Origin: Hahella sp050299855
Lineage (GTDB): Bacteria > Pseudomonadota > Gammaproteobacteria > Pseudomonadales > Oleiphilaceae
DNA: 64,000 nucleotides
Direction: 5' to 3'
NCBI GenBank assembly: GCA_050299855.1
Contig: JBNKWQ010000005.1
Span: 62,001 to 126,000, forward strand
The position numbers and the translations under genes are program-made. Within the stretch, counting starts at the first letter, position 1. Every line of letters begins with the position of its first letter. Of this stretch, positions 7,303-15,717 are shown piece after piece. A model generated the notes under the pieces. That model made no database searches and was not told where the DNA came from. It saw nothing but the letters and a program-made list of their open reading frames with translations.

Positions 7303-9303
7303 TCAGGAAAAAGCGCTGGGAGAGGCCCGGCCCTGGCGGTATTTGCCCGTCATTAGCAGCACAACAAAGTAAGTGCCGCCAAGCACCGCAGTAGTAATGC
7401 CTGCTGCCAGTTCGAAAGGAGACATGAGGTGTTGGGCCAGGGCGTCTGCTGCGACCAGCAATATGGCTCCCAGCAACAAGCTGCCCAGCATTTTCTGGCG
7501 AAAATTTGACAGCCCCAGCATACTGGCCAGATGGGGAGCCATAAGACCGATAAAGCCGATACCGCCGACCACACTGACTGCCACAGCTGCCAGTGCACAG
7601 GCCACCACCAGCATAGTGAGCCCCTGCTTTCTGATGGATACACCTAAGGCCTGGGATAACTCGGGACCCAGCTGCAATATGTCCAGAATCCGTGCCTGAT
7701 GAACCAACCAGCCCAATGCCGGGAGAGTGATAATACTCAGAAGCCACCACTGCGCATCAGTCACGCCGTAGGTGGTGCCGGAGATCCATAACAGTGCGTC
7801 CGAGGCCTGACTGGCCCCCAAGGTCAGCAGTAGGGTATTCAAAGTGGCGGCCACCGCGGAAAGTGTCATTCCCACCAAGGCAATATGGGTGGGAGAATAG
7901 GCGGGCCGTCTAAGCAGAATGAAAAACAGCGGTAACACCAGCAGACTGCCCGCCATTGACAGCCAGGCAAAATCCATACGGCTCAGGTTCGGGCTGACGC
8001 TAAGGGTAATGACCACGGCGAGAACGCCGACAGTAGTAACGCCAGAGATATCCGGACTGGCCAGCGGATTGCGCAGTAATCCTTGGAAGATCAGCCCGGA
8101 ACAAGCCAACGCTGCTCCTGCCACCGCCGCTACGGATGTGCGATAGGTGTAGAGATAGGCGATTGGCGAATCCAGGTCTGTGCTGGGGAATGTCCACCAT
8201 AGTAATGCTGCCAGAAGCAGGACAAGGAAACTGAAAAGCTGGGTGGGCCTGGGTTGAAAAAGCGGCGATAGCCCCACATCTCTGACTTCGGGCAGGTGTA
8301 TCCGTTGGCGGGATAGTCGCAGCAGCATCCACAGTAAAAAGGGACCGCCAATCAGGGTTGTCATGGCGCCGGCGGGGATTGGAAAATCGTGCCCGCCGAC
8401 AACCCGGGCAAGGATATCGGCTGCTAGCAACATAATAGCCCCAAGAAACCCGGTCATCACCGCATGCAGCATTCCCTGCCCGGAGTGTTGTCCAGACCCC
8501 GCCAGCCGAGCCAGATGTGGTGCCACCAAGCCAATAAAACTGACCACTCCCACCATGCTGATGCAAAGCCCTGCCAGCACTGTTGCCAACAATAGACAAA
8601 GGCCCCGGATCTTGGCGACAGAGACGCCAAGGGAGCGTGCGGTAGCGTCACCAAGATGGAACAAAGCCAACGCTGCGGAGGCCACTACTGCCAGTACCAA
8701 CCCGGCCACCAGTGGCAGACTGTAAGTCGTGAGATCGCGACTTTCCAGGTGCTGCAGCGTGCCTGCGCCCCACAGGAACAAACCATCCAACCTATTCTCA
8801 TAGAACAACATGAAGCCTGAGACCAATGCGCCCAGGGCCAATGAGAGGGCCATGCCGACCAGAATGGTGTTGAGTGCGCTGCTCCCCAGCCAGGACGCAA
8901 AGCCATAAACTACCGTCGCGGTAATCGCTGCGCCGGCAAAGGCCCACAGGGAGGCTTCCCATGGGCTTAAGCCGACCACTACCAGCTGTCCGACAATGAG
9001 ACCAACCATCGCGCCGGCGTTAATGCCCAGGGTGGTCGGGCTGGCGAAAGGATTTTGCAGACATTGTTGAATCAGATTCCCGGCCAGTGCCATGGCGGCG
9101 CCAATCAGGCAGGCCAACAGGGTGCGGGGCAAGGTCAGGGTTGAAAACAGAGCCTGCTCCAGAGTATTGGAAGGGGACGCTACCGATATGCTGTACCACA
9201 GGCTGAACAGGCCGCTGGAGCATTGGTCCTCTATACAGAGGGATGTAGCTATAAGGCAGCCGAGAAGCCCCAAAGCTAATAACGTGCTGATTGCCACTCT
9301 CAT
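7303..9303 (-). CDS. fhuB: Ferric-siderophore ABC transporter permease, fused double-length FhuB type
   Basis: 666 residues from the ATG at 9303, which overlaps the binding-protein stop as ATGA. Two tandem FecCD-type halves (about 1-330 and 345-666), each with 9-10 helices and the repeated motif GFIGLVAPHLARL / GFIGLMAPHLASM that contacts the ATPase. The duplicated single-chain architecture is that of FhuB (about 660 residues), not the separate FecC/FecD pair. It moves the ferric hydroxamate across the inner membrane with the binding protein and ATPase encoded just upstream. Confidence 0.88.
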   Translation of the reverse strand: MRVAISTLLALGLLGCLIATSLCIEDQCSSGLFSLWYSISVASPSNTLEQALFSTLTLPRTLLACLIGAAMALAGNLIQQCLQNPFASPTTLGINAGAMVGLIVGQLVVVGLSPWEASLWAFAGAAITATVVYGFASWLGSSALNTILVGMALSLALGALVSGFMLFYENRLDGLFLWGAGTLQHLESRDLTTYSLPLVAGLVLAVVASAALALFHLGDATARSLGVSVAKIRGLCLLLATVLAGLCISMVGVVSFIGLVAPHLARLAGSGQHSGQGMLHAVMTGFLGAIMLLAADILARVVGGHDFPIPAGAMTTLIGGPFLLWMLLRLSRQRIHLPEVRDVGLSPLFQPRPTQLFSFLVLLLAALLWWTFPSTDLDSPIAYLYTYRTSVAAVAGAALACSGLIFQGLLRNPLASPDISGVTTVGVLAVVITLSVSPNLSRMDFAWLSMAGSLLVLPLFFILLRRPAYSPTHIALVGMTLSAVAATLNTLLLTLGASQASDALLWISGTTYGVTDAQWWLLSIITLPALGWLVHQARILDILQLGPELSQALGVSIRKQGLTMLVVACALAAVAVSVVGGIGFIGLMAPHLASMLGLSNFRQKMLGSLLLGAILLVAADALAQHLMSPFELAAGITTAVLGGTYFVVLLMTGKYRQGRASPSAFS

Positions 9304-10304
9304 GGTGCAATACTCATTAGAGTGGTATTCGGGATTTGTTTGTTGGTGCCTGACTGAGCCTCTACCTCTAATAATGTTCTGGTCAAGGTTTCCGCCATGC
9401 GTATGGCACTGACAGGACCTCCGAAGCTCCAAAGTTGCGGCGTGGTGGAAAGCTTATGCTCCGCTACAAATGGCAAATACGGCCAGAGCGATGAGTCGGT
9501 CAGTTGCTGGGCGTTTTCGTCAAGGCCTCCCACCATGAACACATGGGTGTCCTTGAATTCTGCCAGTTCACGCAGTTGAATATGTGAAAAGTCCCGCCCG
9601 GGAATATGGCTTTGCCAATGGTTCTGCAGGCCAATTTTAATGGCAATAGTGCCCGCCAGTGACTCTGGGCTGAATACCCGTACGCCTAGTCCCATACCAA
9701 TGGCTTTGGCAACGGCAACCTTTTGACCCTGCATGCCGGCGCTATGAAGTTGCTGTTTGGCTTTATCGAGAGACCGTTGCATATCAGCGAGCAACGCTCG
9801 CGCTCTGTCTTTTCTATGCAGAACCTTCGCCAGGGTCATAAAGTTTACCCGCATGGCTTCAAAGTAATGGAAGTCATGATCTCCGGGTTGTGGGTATTGA
9901 GGCAGCAGAAGCGTAGGTGCGATTTTGGTGAGCGCCGGGTAAAGGCTTCGATGGCGCCAGGGATAACCGACAATCAGATCCGGTTTGAGTGCTGCCACCG
10001 CGCGAAAATTCACCTGGCTGCGACTGCCCAGCTCTGTTACGCCCTCAGGTAATTGTGGATGATCAGACTGCCATTGACGGTAACCTTTAATGCTGGCTGC
10101 ACCGACAGGTACCACATCCAGGCTGAGCAGCATTTCCACGGCGGTCCAGTTTAAGGCGACCACCCGTTGCGGAACTTTCGTAAGATGCGGAATAGTTATG
10201 GCGGAACGGGCAGGTTGATTGCTGTTCCCGGAATTAACCCGGACATCAGCCAGGGCCGTTCCACTGAGTATAGATATCAGGAAAAAACAGGAACTCAGTC
10301 GCAC
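9300..10304 (-). CDS. fhuD: Periplasmic ferric-siderophore binding protein, FhuD-like
   Basis: 334 residues starting at a GTG (10304). The Sec signal peptide runs to about residue 19 (SGTALA). The type III binding fold opens with RVVALNWTAVEMLLSLDVVPVGA and continues with ALKPDLIVGYPWRH, the usual layout for FhuD/FecB proteins. It delivers the ferric siderophore to the FhuB-type permease. Its start overlaps the ATPase gene by ten bases, showing a tightly coupled operon. Confidence 0.86.
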   Translation of the reverse strand: MRLSSCFFLISILSGTALADVRVNSGNSNQPARSAITIPHLTKVPQRVVALNWTAVEMLLSLDVVPVGAASIKGYRQWQSDHPQLPEGVTELGSRSQVNFRAVAALKPDLIVGYPWRHRSLYPALTKIAPTLLLPQYPQPGDHDFHYFEAMRVNFMTLAKVLHRKDRARALLADMQRSLDKAKQQLHSAGMQGQKVAVAKAIGMGLGVRVFSPESLAGTIAIKIGLQNHWQSHIPGRDFSHIQLRELAEFKDTHVFMVGGLDENAQQLTDSSLWPYLPFVAEHKLSTTPQLWSFGGPVSAIRMAETLTRTLLEVEAQSGTNKQIPNTTLMSIAP

Positions 10305-11143
10305 TGGCTTGTCTCCAGAGACAAGGTGGAGTGAGGAGTCGGGGCGGTCTTGCGGCTAAATTGGCGGTTGGATCGACAGTGCAAATAAGTCTGCCCGTCT
10401 GCCAGGGAAATCTGGCTGGTCTGCAGCTGAAATACTTCGTCCACTAATCCAGTCTGCAATAGCTGTCCGGGAGAGCCGAAAAACCTGGTTCGACCTTGTT
10501 GCAACAGCATAATAAGGTCACTGAACTGCAGTGCCTGATTAATGTCATGCAGAATCCAGACGATGGTTTTTTGTAGGTGACGACTAATGTCCGAAACCAG
10601 TTCCAGCAATTCAAACTGGTGGCTGAGATCCAGATAGGAGGTGGGTTCGTCCAACATGATCAGTGGCGTATCCTGTGCCAGAATCATGGCCAGCCACACC
10701 CGCTGCATTTCTCCGCCGGATAATACGTCCACCCTTTCCTGTCGTCGATCCACCAGATCCACCAACTGCAATGCCCAATCAATTTTCTCCCGGTCCAGCA
10801 GACTGAGCCTCCCCAGTGCTGTGCGATAAGGGTGGCGTCCACAGGCAACCAGGTCTTCCACCAGCATGCCGAGCGGTCGTGGAGCTGACTGTGGAAGAAG
10901 AGCCATCTTTTGTGCCAGATCCCGTTGCCGGTACTGCCTGATCGGCAAATCCTCCAGTAAGACTTCACCCCGGCTGGGTTTGAGCAGTCGGCAGGCGAGC
11001 TTCAGAAATGTGCTTTTTCCAGATCCATTGGGGCCGATGACTGCGGTAATGGCACCGGCAGGCAGGGTCACTGAGGTTTCAGTCAGCAAAGACTTATGTC
11101 CCGTCTGATAGGACACAGTGTTAAATGCAAGGGATATTGACAT
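10295..11143 (-). CDS. fhuC: Ferric-siderophore ABC transporter ATP-binding protein, FhuC-like
   Basis: 282 residues. Walker A GPNGSGKST (about residue 38), Q-loop LLPQ, signature LSGGEMQRVWLAM (about 143) and Walker B LIMLDEPTSYLDL (about 165) are all intact. First gene of the fhuC-fhuD-fhuB unit. Its promoter must lie in or just beyond the 3' end of the MFS gene, where a Fur-like box is found. Confidence 0.9.
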   Translation of the reverse strand: MSISLAFNTVSYQTGHKSLLTETSVTLPAGAITAVIGPNGSGKSTFLKLACRLLKPSRGEVLLEDLPIRQYRQRDLAQKMALLPQSAPRPLGMLVEDLVACGRHPYRTALGRLSLLDREKIDWALQLVDLVDRRQERVDVLSGGEMQRVWLAMILAQDTPLIMLDEPTSYLDLSHQFELLELVSDISRHLQKTIVWILHDINQALQFSDLIMLLQQGRTRFFGSPGQLLQTGLVDEVFQLQTSQISLADGQTYLHCRSNRQFSRKTAPTPHSTLSLETSQCD

Positions 11144-11174
11144 GAAAGAACAACTTGGTAGTTTTGATCTGTGT

Positions 11175-12425
11175 TTAATTTAAATCACAATCATTATCAT
11201 TTGCAATAAAATATTTTTGATTACCACAGTTCCCCGGAATGGAGTGGATTCTTCGTTGGTGTTGAAGCCATTGCCAGCCGGTCAATAACAGTAGTAGAGG
11301 ACCGAGCACATAAAACCCATCCAGGGCTTGGTCGGCATAATGGGTCATCAGCCAGCCGCCAACCAAAGTGCCTGCGCCGTAACCCAGCGTGTGGGCACTG
11401 GTAAGCGCGCCGCCAACCATACCCTGTTGCTGTGGCCATTGATCCCGTAGCTGCTGCCCGTAATAAGGTGTACATAGAGAAACGCCAATGGCCAGTAACA
11501 CCAGCCCCAGCACAAGCATAGGTAAGCCATCAGCGCTTCCCAGGAGCAGGCCGCCAATGACACAGGAACTGAGCATGGTCAGCAAATAGATACGCGGCTG
11601 GTATTGCAGGCGGGGTACCAGCACCAGCGCTCCCAGAAACATGATCATCGCCGTGAGAATCAGGAGCATGCTGAGGTGTTGCGTGGCAGATTCCGGGCTG
11701 AGCCGAAAATGGTGCTGCAAATAGGGGCCGAGCAAGAATTGCAGACATCCCAGAAAACCGGTGAGGACAAATGCCATGGCTAATTCAGGCAATGCCAGTC
11801 GGATGCGGAATCGGGTTTTTAGGCCCGGGCTATCTTCCTGGAATGGGTGAGGCGATTCAGCTTCGGCAGAGGAGATGGTTTCGGCTTGCTTTAGCATTGT
11901 AGCCACCAACACGATCAAAGCGATCGCCCCCAAAACGTAGAGTGCTGCAAGTGGGTGATACCAGGCACAGAAGACTACCGCTAACGGCCCCAACAATCTG
12001 CCCAGCTGGCTGACGGCATTGAGTTTTGCCAGGTTGCTGCGAATATCGGTTGGTTTATTTAGCAGGACACTTGCTTGTGCTGCACCAAATAGCCCGGAAG
12101 TAAAAACGGCATAAACCACTCTGGATGCAATCAGTAGTAGCAGTACTCCCAAAGCTGGTAGAGGCAAACCTATTGCAACCAATAACAGTCCATGAGCCAG
12201 ACAAAGTCCGGTGAATGTCCATAGCAGAGTCCGTTGCGGGCTGAACCGGTCAGTCAGCCTTCCCCAGGTCGGCCCACCCACAACAAACCCCAACAAACTG
12301 CCCCCGATGAGCCAGGACCACTGGCTGGTAGTAAGAGGTGTAACAGCAATTAGCAGCGGCAAACAGGACAGTAACGCTGACTGTAGGGTGCCCATCAGCA
12401 GGACGGCAAGGTGGCTAAGTTTCAT
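11175..12425 (-). CDS. MFS transporter, probable siderophore exporter
   Basis: 416 residues with about 12 hydrophobic helices. The loop GPTWGRLTDRFSPQR after helix 2 is the MFS signature (G-x-x-x-D-R-x-x-R). It is divergent from iucA across a Fur-like operator and precedes the import operon on the same strand, so export of the newly made siderophore is the likely role (compare IucE/PvsC-type exporters). The hydrophilic tail ANDNDCDLN is encoded by a Fur-like operator, so it may not be functionally important. Confidence 0.8.
   Translation of the reverse strand: MKLSHLAVLLMGTLQSALLSCLPLLIAVTPLTTSQWSWLIGGSLLGFVVGGPTWGRLTDRFSPQRTLLWTFTGLCLAHGLLLVAIGLPLPALGVLLLLIASRVVYAVFTSGLFGAAQASVLLNKPTDIRSNLAKLNAVSQLGRLLGPLAVVFCAWYHPLAALYVLGAIALIVLVATMLKQAETISSAEAESPHPFQEDSPGLKTRFRIRLALPELAMAFVLTGFLGCLQFLLGPYLQHHFRLSPESATQHLSMLLILTAMIMFLGALVLVPRLQYQPRIYLLTMLSSCVIGGLLLGSADGLPMLVLGLVLLAIGVSLCTPYYGQQLRDQWPQQQGMVGGALTSAHTLGYGAGTLVGGWLMTHYADQALDGFYVLGPLLLLLTGWQWLQHQRRIHSIPGNCGNQKYFIANDNDCDLN
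11183..11206. promoter_or_regulatory. Fur-like box inside the 3' end of the MFS gene
   Basis: On the minus strand the element reads TTGCAAATGATAATGATTG, a strong Fur match, 40-60 bp upstream of the fhuC ATG. It encodes part of the MFS protein's last ten residues (ANDNDCDLN). Confidence 0.65.
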
Positions 12426-12445
12426 GATTGAAAAATAATTCTCTT

Positions 12446-12485
12446 AAATGATAATGATTCGCACTTGCAAATAATTATCACACGC
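12446..12485. promoter_or_regulatory. Tandem Fur-like boxes between the exporter and iucA
   Basis: Two elements, AAATGATAATGATTCGCAC (12447-12465) and GCAAATAATTATCACAC (12467-12483), fill the short divergent promoter region. They should repress both the exporter and the iucABCD operon when iron is plentiful. Confidence 0.72.
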
Positions 12486-12571
12486 ACTAGCATAAATTGA
12501 AACTTGAATATCGGTACAGCGGAGCCAAACGCTTGGAAACTCTGTTGTGCCAACAACCAGGGAAGATGGAT

Positions 12572-14470
12572 ATGAGCTTCTTTTTTGACCCCTCCTTAAA
12601 CTGTTTTTTTAATGCTCTGCTGCGGGAATGGCAGGACTGGCGCTATATTGCTGTTAGCGAGTATGACAGGGCTACCCACGAATATGAACTGACCGGCTCC
12701 GGCTGGAATTATCCCGCCAAAACCCGCCACTCAATTTATCCGTCAGGCTGGTTTGAAATTTCAGCTGCCACAAGAAAGTTGTCGATTCCTTGTCGTCAGT
12801 TTTCCACTACGGGGCGGCATCAGCTGTTAGGGCCTTGTGTTCTGTCCACGATAGCCGGCGATGTGCAGGAGGAAGTACAGCCGTTGTCACTGCCGGAAGC
12901 CATTCGCTGGGTCATGCTGGAAAGCGGTATTACCGATGGACTGGACGAGGCGCTGGTGCAACCTTTTATCACGCGTGCGATTCAAAGTGATGATAATCTG
13001 CGGGACGCCCTGGACTATCGGCAGCGGGATCTGGACGCCCTCTTCAATCAGCCGTTAAATTTTGTCCAGGCTGAGTCTGCGTTGCTGACAGGACATTCCA
13101 TTCATCCATGTCCGAAAGCCAGGGACCACTTTTCAAAACAGGACGCCCAGGCTTATTCTCCGGAATACCAGGGTGAGTTCGAGTTGCAATGGTATCTGCT
13201 CAAACGTGCAAACCTGTATGTTCGCCATGCAGATGACATCACCTATGAGCAACTCCTCGCGGACCTGATCCGGCAAGATAAACGTATGCAATTCTGGGCG
13301 AAACAGGTGGAAGCCGATGAAGTCCTGTTTCCCTGTCACCCTTTTCAACACAAGGTCTGGCAAAAGACACCCCGCATTCAGACGTTGATTAAAGCAGGCA
13401 CCCTCGTACATCTGGGGCAAGGCAGCGTGCCCTGGTCGGCGACTTCATCTGTCAGGGCTATCTACAATGCACAGACAGCCTGGATGTTGAAATTCTCCCT
13501 GAGTGTCAAACTCACCAATTCATTACGCCATCTACAACCGGCAGAACTGGTACGGGGCGCGGAGCTCTGCCGTGTACTGGATACGCCACCGGCGCAGGAT
13601 TATCGACATCGTTTTCCTGATTTCAGCATCCTGATGGAACCGCTGGCAGCCGCCATCTGTGATGAAAATGGCAAACCCTTTGAGGAGACTATTGTTCTCT
13701 GGCGGGAAAATCCGTTTTCCCGCGGCAATGAGGGGAATACTGAAGTCCTGGCCACATTGTTGCAGGACAGCCCGGTGACCGGCGTGTCACGGCTGCAAAT
13801 CCGTTTGCGCCAACTGCCGGGGCTCTATGTGAGTAACGCCCGTGAATGGTTCCGCCGCTACCTCATCACCACTGTGCGACCACTCCTTATCGGGCAGGCG
13901 GATTATGGCCTGCTGTTCGGTGCTCACCAGCAGAATATTGTGTTGACCCTTGATCAGGGTATGCCGGCCAAAATGGCATTTCGGGATTGTCAGGGAACGG
14001 GCTTCACCCAGCTGGCCTCTGACCTCTATCGCCCATACTTGCCTGCTATGGCGCAGGACAGCGGCAACCTGATCGAAGACGGGATGGCGATCAGTCTGTT
14101 CAGCTATTACCTCATTATCAATGCCACATTCAATGTGATCAGCAGTCTCTGTCAGGGCAATTTAATTGCTGAGTCTGTATTGGTGGGAGAGCTCCGCAGC
14201 TTTTTACAGCACATCAAAGCGGTGGGTGTAAAGGACAGCAGCTGTATCGACTACCTGTTGACGGCCCCCGAACTCAGCGCCAAGGGTAACTTCTTCGTCG
14301 CCCTGCGGCAGCTGAACGAAAACACAGAGACCGACTACCTGGCGATGTATCACCCGTTGGCAAACCCGCTGACTGGAAGTTTGGAAACAGCACCTCGTTT
14401 GATGGAAACGGAAGTGGCATCAACGAAGCAATCATTTTCCGGTGAAGAGATGGCTAAGCTGCTGTCGTAG
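12572..14470 (+). CDS. iucA: NRPS-independent siderophore synthetase, IucA-like
   Basis: 632 residues from ATG 12572, chosen because AGGGAAG lies six bases upstream; ATG 12566 and TTG 12497 open the same frame. IucA/IucC family: the motif CRQFSTTGRHQLLGP aligns with the E. coli IucA segment YFSSTGHHQL; the ATP/citrate-site signatures FPCHPFQHKVW (about 255) and AFRDCQGTGF (about 475) are present. In aerobactin synthesis IucA joins one N6-acetyl-N6-hydroxylysine to citrate, using ATP. First gene of the biosynthesis operon. Confidence 0.87.
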   Translation: MSFFFDPSLNCFFNALLREWQDWRYIAVSEYDRATHEYELTGSGWNYPAKTRHSIYPSGWFEISAATRKLSIPCRQFSTTGRHQLLGPCVLSTIAGDVQEEVQPLSLPEAIRWVMLESGITDGLDEALVQPFITRAIQSDDNLRDALDYRQRDLDALFNQPLNFVQAESALLTGHSIHPCPKARDHFSKQDAQAYSPEYQGEFELQWYLLKRANLYVRHADDITYEQLLADLIRQDKRMQFWAKQVEADEVLFPCHPFQHKVWQKTPRIQTLIKAGTLVHLGQGSVPWSATSSVRAIYNAQTAWMLKFSLSVKLTNSLRHLQPAELVRGAELCRVLDTPPAQDYRHRFPDFSILMEPLAAAICDENGKPFEETIVLWRENPFSRGNEGNTEVLATLLQDSPVTGVSRLQIRLRQLPGLYVSNAREWFRRYLITTVRPLLIGQADYGLLFGAHQQNIVLTLDQGMPAKMAFRDCQGTGFTQLASDLYRPYLPAMAQDSGNLIEDGMAISLFSYYLIINATFNVISSLCQGNLIAESVLVGELRSFLQHIKAVGVKDSSCIDYLLTAPELSAKGNFFVALRQLNENTETDYLAMYHPLANPLTGSLETAPRLMETEVASTKQSFSGEEMAKLLS

Positions 14471-14595
14471 CTCAGAACACTCTTACCAACCTTGGTATAT
14501 ATCTCAACAGCCTTGTTATCAATGTCAGCCTGCCCCTTGGGGGCCGCCTGGTTAACCCAAATAAATGACTAAATACGAATTGGAAACTCAAGAAT

Positions 14596-15687
14596 ATGAC
14601 CGCCCAAGTTGCTAGCTACCTACAAGCTCCCGCCGACAAACCTGCCAATAGAGAAACTCCCTTGTTCACTTTGGCGCTTGAAATGAATTATTGGTCCGGA
14701 ATGCTGGCAGAAAAGTTTCAACGGATTCCTCATCCCGACGGCAACAGCCTGATGATTCAGCAGGGCACCAGGCAGTGGCAATTCGACCTGCATCAGGACC
14801 CGACCGCAGAAGGCACCGTGACCATCGCGAGTTGGTACGGACCGGTGGAAAACCCAATGCAGGTCGGCTTGGTGCTGGATCAGGTTTTTGCCCACACTGG
14901 GGCGCAGTGTTTGCGATTGAGCTGCCAGGTGCTGGCCGATACAGCCGCCCTGACAATGCCCCATTGGCAACAGGACCTCACCGGGGCCAGCATTTCCCGG
15001 CAGGCCTTTTATCAACTTCGCGAGAACTGGTTGTCACCTGCACTGAATAGCGTGACACCGGATATCAGGGTCTCCCGTGAGGGCATTGCCGCACCCGTAC
15101 CGGTGCGGCCCCATATTCCTGACGGCGTGGTTTATCAACGCCAGATTCCGGCGCTTAATGAGGTGTTTTCTCTGCGCAAGGCCACGCTGGAAGAAGACGG
15201 TGAGCGTTTTCATCGCTGGCAGAACGAACCCCGCATTGCTAAATATTGGGAATACCCCTTCAGCCGGGAAAAACTGGATGCCTATCTGCAGGAGCGCCGG
15301 GACGATCCTCATTGTGAACCTTTGATCGCCAGCTTTGACGGGCAGCCCTTTGGTTACATTGAAACCTATTGGTGCCTGGAGGACCGCTTGGGTCCTTATT
15401 ATGACGCTCGTCCATTCGATCATGGTTTCCATGTACTGGTCGGCGAAACCACCTTCCTGGGCAGAGGACGTTCATTGCACTGGGTCAATGCCGTCAGCCA
15501 TTTTCTATTTCTGCTGGACCCACGTACAGACCGGTTGGCTGGGGAGCCTAGGGCGGATAATCAGAAGCTGCTCAAGTTGCTGGACTCCACGGCCTGGTAT
15601 AAGGAGCGTGAGTTTGACTTCCCCCATAAACGGGCAGCATTGGTGAAGTGTGAGCGCGAAAGTTTTTTCGGCACCAGCCTGCTTTAA
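14596..15687 (+). CDS. iucB: N6-hydroxylysine acyltransferase, IucB-like
   Basis: 363 residues versus about 315 for E. coli IucB, so about 50 residues longer at the N terminus. The C-terminal GNAT half (about 195-355) matches IucB closely: NEPRIAKYWEYPFS, the GYIETYWCLEDRLGPYYDA acyl-CoA core, FDHGFHVLVGE, EPRADNQKLLKLLDS and REFDFPHKRAALV. It acylates N6-hydroxylysine to give the hydroxamate. The acyl donor (acetyl-CoA or longer) cannot be read from sequence; relatives of this family make fatty-acyl aerobactins in marine bacteria. Confidence 0.86.
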   Translation: MTAQVASYLQAPADKPANRETPLFTLALEMNYWSGMLAEKFQRIPHPDGNSLMIQQGTRQWQFDLHQDPTAEGTVTIASWYGPVENPMQVGLVLDQVFAHTGAQCLRLSCQVLADTAALTMPHWQQDLTGASISRQAFYQLRENWLSPALNSVTPDIRVSREGIAAPVPVRPHIPDGVVYQRQIPALNEVFSLRKATLEEDGERFHRWQNEPRIAKYWEYPFSREKLDAYLQERRDDPHCEPLIASFDGQPFGYIETYWCLEDRLGPYYDARPFDHGFHVLVGETTFLGRGRSLHWVNAVSHFLFLLDPRTDRLAGEPRADNQKLLKLLDSTAWYKEREFDFPHKRAALVKCERESFFGTSLL

Positions 15688-15717
15688 GCCATGATATTGG
15701 ATACGGAGAGGACGCTT

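Noticed and set aside
8000..8599. 199-codon minus-strand open frame
   Set aside because: Alternative frame within the FhuB-type permease gene; the permease frame carries the real helices and motifs.
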